From the NCBI GenBank assembly GCA_964613215.1, contig CAZTHK010000014.1:55593-119592 (forward strand): DNA of 64,000 bases. The letters run 5' to 3'. How positions within the stretch are numbered: the stretch's first letter is position 1; each line of letters opens with the position of its first letter. A model generated the notes under the pieces. It was not told where the DNA came from. It made no database searches and saw only the letters and a program-made list of their open reading frames with translations. This DNA comes from CAZTHK01 sp964613215 (GTDB lineage: Bacteria > Krumholzibacteriota > Krumholzibacteriia > Krumholzibacteriales > CAZTHK01). Below are positions 60,392 through 64,000 of this stretch, in pieces. The translations under genes were made by a program, and so were the position numbers.

Positions 60392-63300
60392 CTACCTGAG
60401 GTAGATTATCTTTTTCGATTCCTTGTAGCTTCCCGCTTTCAATCTGCAGAAGTATATTCCCGAAGAAACCATATTGCCACGGGAGTCCTTTCCCCTCCAG
60501 ATCACTTTGTGAATGCCTCGTTTCCTCACTCCATTCTCCAGGACCTTGATTAAACAACCGGCTGTGTTGTAGATTCTGAGATCTACCCGGCATGATTGGG
60601 AGAGGGAATAGGAAACTGTGGTAGTGCCGTTGAAGGGGTTGGGGTAGTTCTGGTTCAGAGAGTTGCTACAGGAGGGGGTATCATCAGCGCCGGTTATATC
60701 ATGTATGGCGAAGAAGGAATCACTGATGTCCTCACCGGTCTGAAGGGCGGGATCGTAGGCGGTAATTTTAATAGTACATGAATCTGATTGAATAGCGGGA
60801 GGGACCCAGCGGAAAAGAGAATCGTTTGGTTCTCCGGAGGCGATTATACTGTAGTCCGAACCGCCATTCTGGGACAGGCTGATGCTTACCGAGTCTACAG
60901 TATTATTATCCTCTGCAATCCATCCAATGGTTATGGTATCGCCGGTCTGATAGGTTTCACCCCCATTGGGAAATACTACCGTCACAGAAGGTGGTATCAG
61001 ATCGGCTCCGGTCAGGCAGGCAGAGGCCTGATTGGAAAAACCACTCATATATCCGGAGCTGTTCAGGCCGGCTACTTTGAAGAAGTGGCAACCGCCGGTG
61101 GGGAAGCAGATTTCCGAGTTGCCGGAAGAAGTGGCGCTGTCGATAAAGTTTTCCCGGGAGGGGATGAAGGCGCCGGTGGTGTCGCTGTATATGGCATAGA
61201 ACTCGATATACTGATCGGAGATGGCATCCCACTGAAGCTTTATGACGGAATCGTTGATTGCAGTTGCGGTCAGGGTATCCACGAATTGTGGAGACGAGAA
61301 TATAGCATCGGTTCCCCCGTATGCACCCTGGTCCACCCGGGAAAGATCGGGATCTGTGCCGGTGAAAGGATTTCCCCGGTCGATACATCCGGAGTGTAAG
61401 CCCAGATGATAATCAAAAAGAGTGGTGTCGGCATAGCGGGGATGATTGAAGGTATTGGTAGAATCAAGATCAACACCTGATACATCCTGAAGCTTATTGC
61501 CGAAAAAGTTATTATAATTCATGGTGATACCCTGGCTGCTGGTGGCATAGAACCCGTTCTTGTAACCATAGCTCAGTATATTGCTGCTGATCTCCAGAGA
61601 TACGGGATTACATATATAAAGGTTGGCACCTTCCCATGTACTGTTGCCCCGGTCGAAGGTATTGTTTCTGATCATACCCCAGGAGCTGTCCACCGAGGCA
61701 TTGCCGCCAATGATACCGCTGGAATTGTCAGTCATGACCGAATTCAGAATAACTATACTGTCAGCCCGGTGGTATATTCCCCCGCCCGAGCCGGTGGCGC
61801 TATTTGTACTGCACCAGATTTTCTCCATTGTCAGTGGCGAGTGAAATGAATACAGGCCTCCTCCGTCAGAGGCATCATTATAACGGAGAGTATCACCGTT
61901 GAGATACCCCCGGCTCAGATAGAGGCAGATTCCTCCTCCCTTGGTGAAACCGGTATTCTGATATATCCTGTTGTTTTGAAGAGAGATGGTAGAGTTAAGA
62001 GCGTATATGCCGCCTCCCTGTTTTCTGCCGGTGTAATCATCGTTTGGACAGCAACCGGTTATAGTATTGTCCCTGATCGTTGCCTCCGCCTGGTATAGAT
62101 ATATCCCCGATCCACTCTGGGCGGTACAGTCCTGTATGATATTCTGCCGGATAAATGCTGTTCCCTGATAGCATGCAATTGCTCCCCCGGCGCTGTATTC
62201 ACCTGGACTGGCCACTCCGCAATCTGAAATTATGTTGTTTTTTATCACCGGTGAAGATTGATAGCTGAATACACCCCCTCCGTATACTGCATAGTCAGGA
62301 ATGCTGGCAGCTCTGCCGGAACCCCCTGTGATGGTGAATCCCTCGATTCCGCACTGGCTGTCTCCGCTGTACATGAAAGATACCACACTGCCATTGGACT
62401 GCAGGGTGGTGGAAAGGCTGTCCGGATTGTTGACGGTAAAACCGGAATTCCATCCCCCCAGCAGATAAACCGGAGAATCAACAGTAACGGGGTAGTTGTA
62501 TGTGCTGGACTCCACCATTACGGTATCACCGGGATCTGCTGCATCGATGGCATCCTGAATATTGGTGGCGGCCCACTGTGGCAGCGAGTAGGGAAAGATA
62601 TCACTACCCTGGGGGGAAACATAACGGTGGGGAGGACCCTTAATCTTGAAATCCTGATCACTGAAATCGAACCCTGCTATGTCACCGCCGAAATAAGCTA
62701 CTACCTTTATGCGGGCTGTACTTACCGGAAGCATGGGCACGTACCACTGGTACGAGTTTGCCCCAGTCAACCCGGTTGCCACGGTATAGTTATAGTTTGC
62801 TCCACTGTCAATGCTCAGAAATATACTGACGGAATCCGGTGTTTCCCGGCTGGTATCCCAGGTAATTTCATATTCATCGCCGGTATCCCAGATCTCACCA
62901 CCGTCAGGGGAGCTAACCTCTACATACACCGTGCCGGGGATATAATCGATCTGATAGGAGCTCCTTCCTATACCGGAAGTACCCCACTGAATATAAAAAT
63001 ATCCATCCATACCCCATCCGGGTCCCCAGCTGTTCTTGACAATCCAGGCCCCTCCGCATCGGCTGTCATCCCATCCCACTATCAGGACAGCATGTGCTCC
63101 CACATAAGTGGTCCCACCGCGATAACAACCCACTTGATAGTCGTAAAAGTTATCATAGACATCCATGCCGGTCCAGACCGGCCCGGTTAACAGCGCTTCC
63201 TTTATGGAATTTACATTGTTGGATATATATGAGTATCCGGAAATACGGGCATGAATGACACATTGATCCTGGGTGCAGGGAGGATTATTGCCCGGATTGT

Positions 63301-63844
63301 AAGGCATACAGAGTTCCTGAACACTCCCCGGATCCTCGAACACTTCGTAGGCATTGCCAGCCCAGCCTCCTCCACATCCTGCCCCGGCTGAGTTGCATGA
63401 GATTACCTGCTGTTCCGACAGGTCTTCCAACCTTCCGTCGACTATCCGGGTATGGGATTCCAGCTGGCCGACTGCGGCGAAGGCCCAGCAGGAGCCACAG
63501 CTCCCCTGATTCTTGACCGGAGTGGTTCCCTCCATATCGCGCCAGTCCAACGAGGGGGGATAGGATGCATCCCGGGGGGCGGTTACGGCGGGCAACGACT
63601 GCACTTTTCCGGGAGGGGGAGGGATCAGCCCGCAAAGTTTCTTCTTCTCTTCCATGGAAAGGCCCGATACCGGTGTTATTCCGGCCCGCCATGATTCACC
63701 CTGCTCAGCCAGCTGGCGGTTGAGCTTCCGGATGCGTTCCTTTTCGCTGAGTTGTGAAAAGACCGGATTGGCCAGCAGAACAAGGAATATTAAAACACAG
63801 GATACGGCTGGTATGGAAATTTTTATTCTGCCTGCTATTTTCAT
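60392..63844 (-). CDS. Secreted papain-like (C1A) cysteine protease with beta-helix and FlgD-like C-terminal domain
   Basis: An 1150-residue exported protein. Signal peptide to about residue 30; a short propeptide-like stretch (residues 35-80). The C1A domain (about 95-305) has the full catalytic set: Gln113, Cys119 (GSCGSCWAFA), His251 (GAHAVLIVGW), Asn271 (VKNSWGPGWG). A beta-sandwich domain follows, then from about residue 430 a right-handed parallel beta-helix of repeated short coils (GGGIYALNSTISLQNNRIY, GGGLYSFHSPLTMEKIW), an Fn3-like region, another beta-sandwich, and a C-terminal FlgD/type-IX-like domain (YPNPFNGTTTVSYSL, GIYFCRL) ending KIIYLR. Probably a surface protease that binds polysaccharide through the helix. 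AAGAAGGG precedes the ATG. Confidence 0.88.
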   Translation of the reverse strand: MKIAGRIKISIPAVSCVLIFLVLLANPVFSQLSEKERIRKLNRQLAEQGESWRAGITPVSGLSMEEKKKLCGLIPPPPGKVQSLPAVTAPRDASYPPSLDWRDMEGTTPVKNQGSCGSCWAFAAVGQLESHTRIVDGRLEDLSEQQVISCNSAGAGCGGGWAGNAYEVFEDPGSVQELCMPYNPGNNPPCTQDQCVIHARISGYSYISNNVNSIKEALLTGPVWTGMDVYDNFYDYQVGCYRGGTTYVGAHAVLIVGWDDSRCGGAWIVKNSWGPGWGMDGYFYIQWGTSGIGRSSYQIDYIPGTVYVEVSSPDGGEIWDTGDEYEITWDTSRETPDSVSIFLSIDSGANYNYTVATGLTGANSYQWYVPMLPVSTARIKVVAYFGGDIAGFDFSDQDFKIKGPPHRYVSPQGSDIFPYSLPQWAATNIQDAIDAADPGDTVMVESSTYNYPVTVDSPVYLLGGWNSGFTVNNPDSLSTTLQSNGSVVSFMYSGDSQCGIEGFTITGGSGRAASIPDYAVYGGGVFSYQSSPVIKNNIISDCGVASPGEYSAGGAIACYQGTAFIRQNIIQDCTAQSGSGIYLYQAEATIRDNTITGCCPNDDYTGRKQGGGIYALNSTISLQNNRIYQNTGFTKGGGICLYLSRGYLNGDTLRYNDASDGGGLYSFHSPLTMEKIWCSTNSATGSGGGIYHRADSIVILNSVMTDNSSGIIGGNASVDSSWGMIRNNTFDRGNSTWEGANLYICNPVSLEISSNILSYGYKNGFYATSSQGITMNYNNFFGNKLQDVSGVDLDSTNTFNHPRYADTTLFDYHLGLHSGCIDRGNPFTGTDPDLSRVDQGAYGGTDAIFSSPQFVDTLTATAINDSVIKLQWDAISDQYIEFYAIYSDTTGAFIPSRENFIDSATSSGNSEICFPTGGCHFFKVAGLNSSGYMSGFSNQASACLTGADLIPPSVTVVFPNGGETYQTGDTITIGWIAEDNNTVDSVSISLSQNGGSDYSIIASGEPNDSLFRWVPPAIQSDSCTIKITAYDPALQTGEDISDSFFAIHDITGADDTPSCSNSLNQNYPNPFNGTTTVSYSLSQSCRVDLRIYNTAGCLIKVLENGVRKRGIHKVIWRGKDSRGNMVSSGIYFCRLKAGSYKESKKIIYLR

Positions 63845-63966
63845 GATCGGTAGCCCTTCTTCCGGTTATACATTCGCTAATACCGCACTCATGCCACAGA
63901 ATGCCCCACGGCTGGCCGGGTGATATGCCCGGAAATTTAATAACTTATCACACCTGTCCAAAATAG

Positions 63967-63990
63967 CCTTTTAAAAATATGATTAAAAGG
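63967..63990. repeat. 8-bp inverted repeat near the window end
   Basis: CCTTTTAA and TTAAAAGG with an 8-nt loop, upstream of the papain-like gene. It may be a terminator of a neighbouring gene beyond the window, or part of the promoter region. Confidence 0.35.
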
Positions 63991-64000
63991 GCGCTCCTTT

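Overview
The window reads as chromosomal DNA of an uncultured Gram-negative (diderm) bacterium, most likely from a candidate phylum of the FCB group (Krumholzibacteriota, Eisenbacteria, Latescibacterota or Zixibacteria are the kind of lineage meant). The diderm evidence is an Omp85 barrel, TamB, RseP, several lipoproteins and small barrel proteins. The FCB-like evidence is the presence of large secreted proteases that end in a FlgD/type-IX-like C-terminal domain (motif YPNPFNG, final residues KIIYLR). This placement is inference. No prophage, insertion sequence, CRISPR array or plasmid gene was seen.

Layout. 1-5852 is a translation and envelope cluster: tsf (3' end only), terminator, pyrH, frr, uppS, cdsA, dxr, rseP. 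After a small antisense lipoprotein come three large outer-membrane genes (6311-15528): a three-POTRA Omp85 in the bamA position, a TamB homologue, and a protein fusing a zincin protease, a TolB-like propeller and an Omp85-type barrel. A PcrA/UvrD helicase follows, then gatC-gatA-gatB (18198-21426), an ECF sigma / anti-sigma pair facing a small membrane protein, a short Fn3 lipoprotein, a probably acquired catalase, a 45-residue zinc ribbon, two small secreted proteins and an orphan histidine kinase.

29860-39601 is an acyl-CoA metabolism island made of two convergent units. The plus-strand unit encodes a cobalamin adenosyltransferase, MeaB, a B12-dependent mutase with the Phe/Gln active-site pair of isobutyryl-CoA mutase, a separate B12-binding subunit, a thiolase and a 3-hydroxyacyl-CoA dehydrogenase. 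The minus-strand unit encodes a carboxyltransferase (PccB-like), a second mutase with the Tyr/Arg pair of methylmalonyl-CoA mutase, and methylmalonyl-CoA epimerase. Together they could carry isobutyryl-CoA to butyryl-CoA and acetyl-CoA, and propionyl-CoA to succinyl-CoA. A crotonase lies at 47824.

39897-46940 encodes exported proteins: a lipoprotein, an M6-type metalloprotease, a small barrel and a CBM48-ended protein. 48899-54862 is tRNA-Leu and the proteostasis run tig-clpP-clpX-lon. The end of the window holds a class-V aminotransferase, a CGGC-domain protein, a small CxxCH secreted protein behind a perfect consensus promoter, purA, tRNA-Lys, udk, a 200-bp interrupted palindrome, and a papain-like protease carrying a beta-helix.

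The most unusual signals are (i) a near-identical extreme C-terminal tail, W-G-x-[IVL]-K-x-x-[YF], on three otherwise unrelated small exported proteins, which looks like an undescribed sorting tag; (ii) the paired mutases with opposite substrate signatures and one shared B12 subunit; (iii) the zincin-propeller-barrel fusion next to TamB; (iv) the 200-bp palindrome between udk and the papain-like gene.
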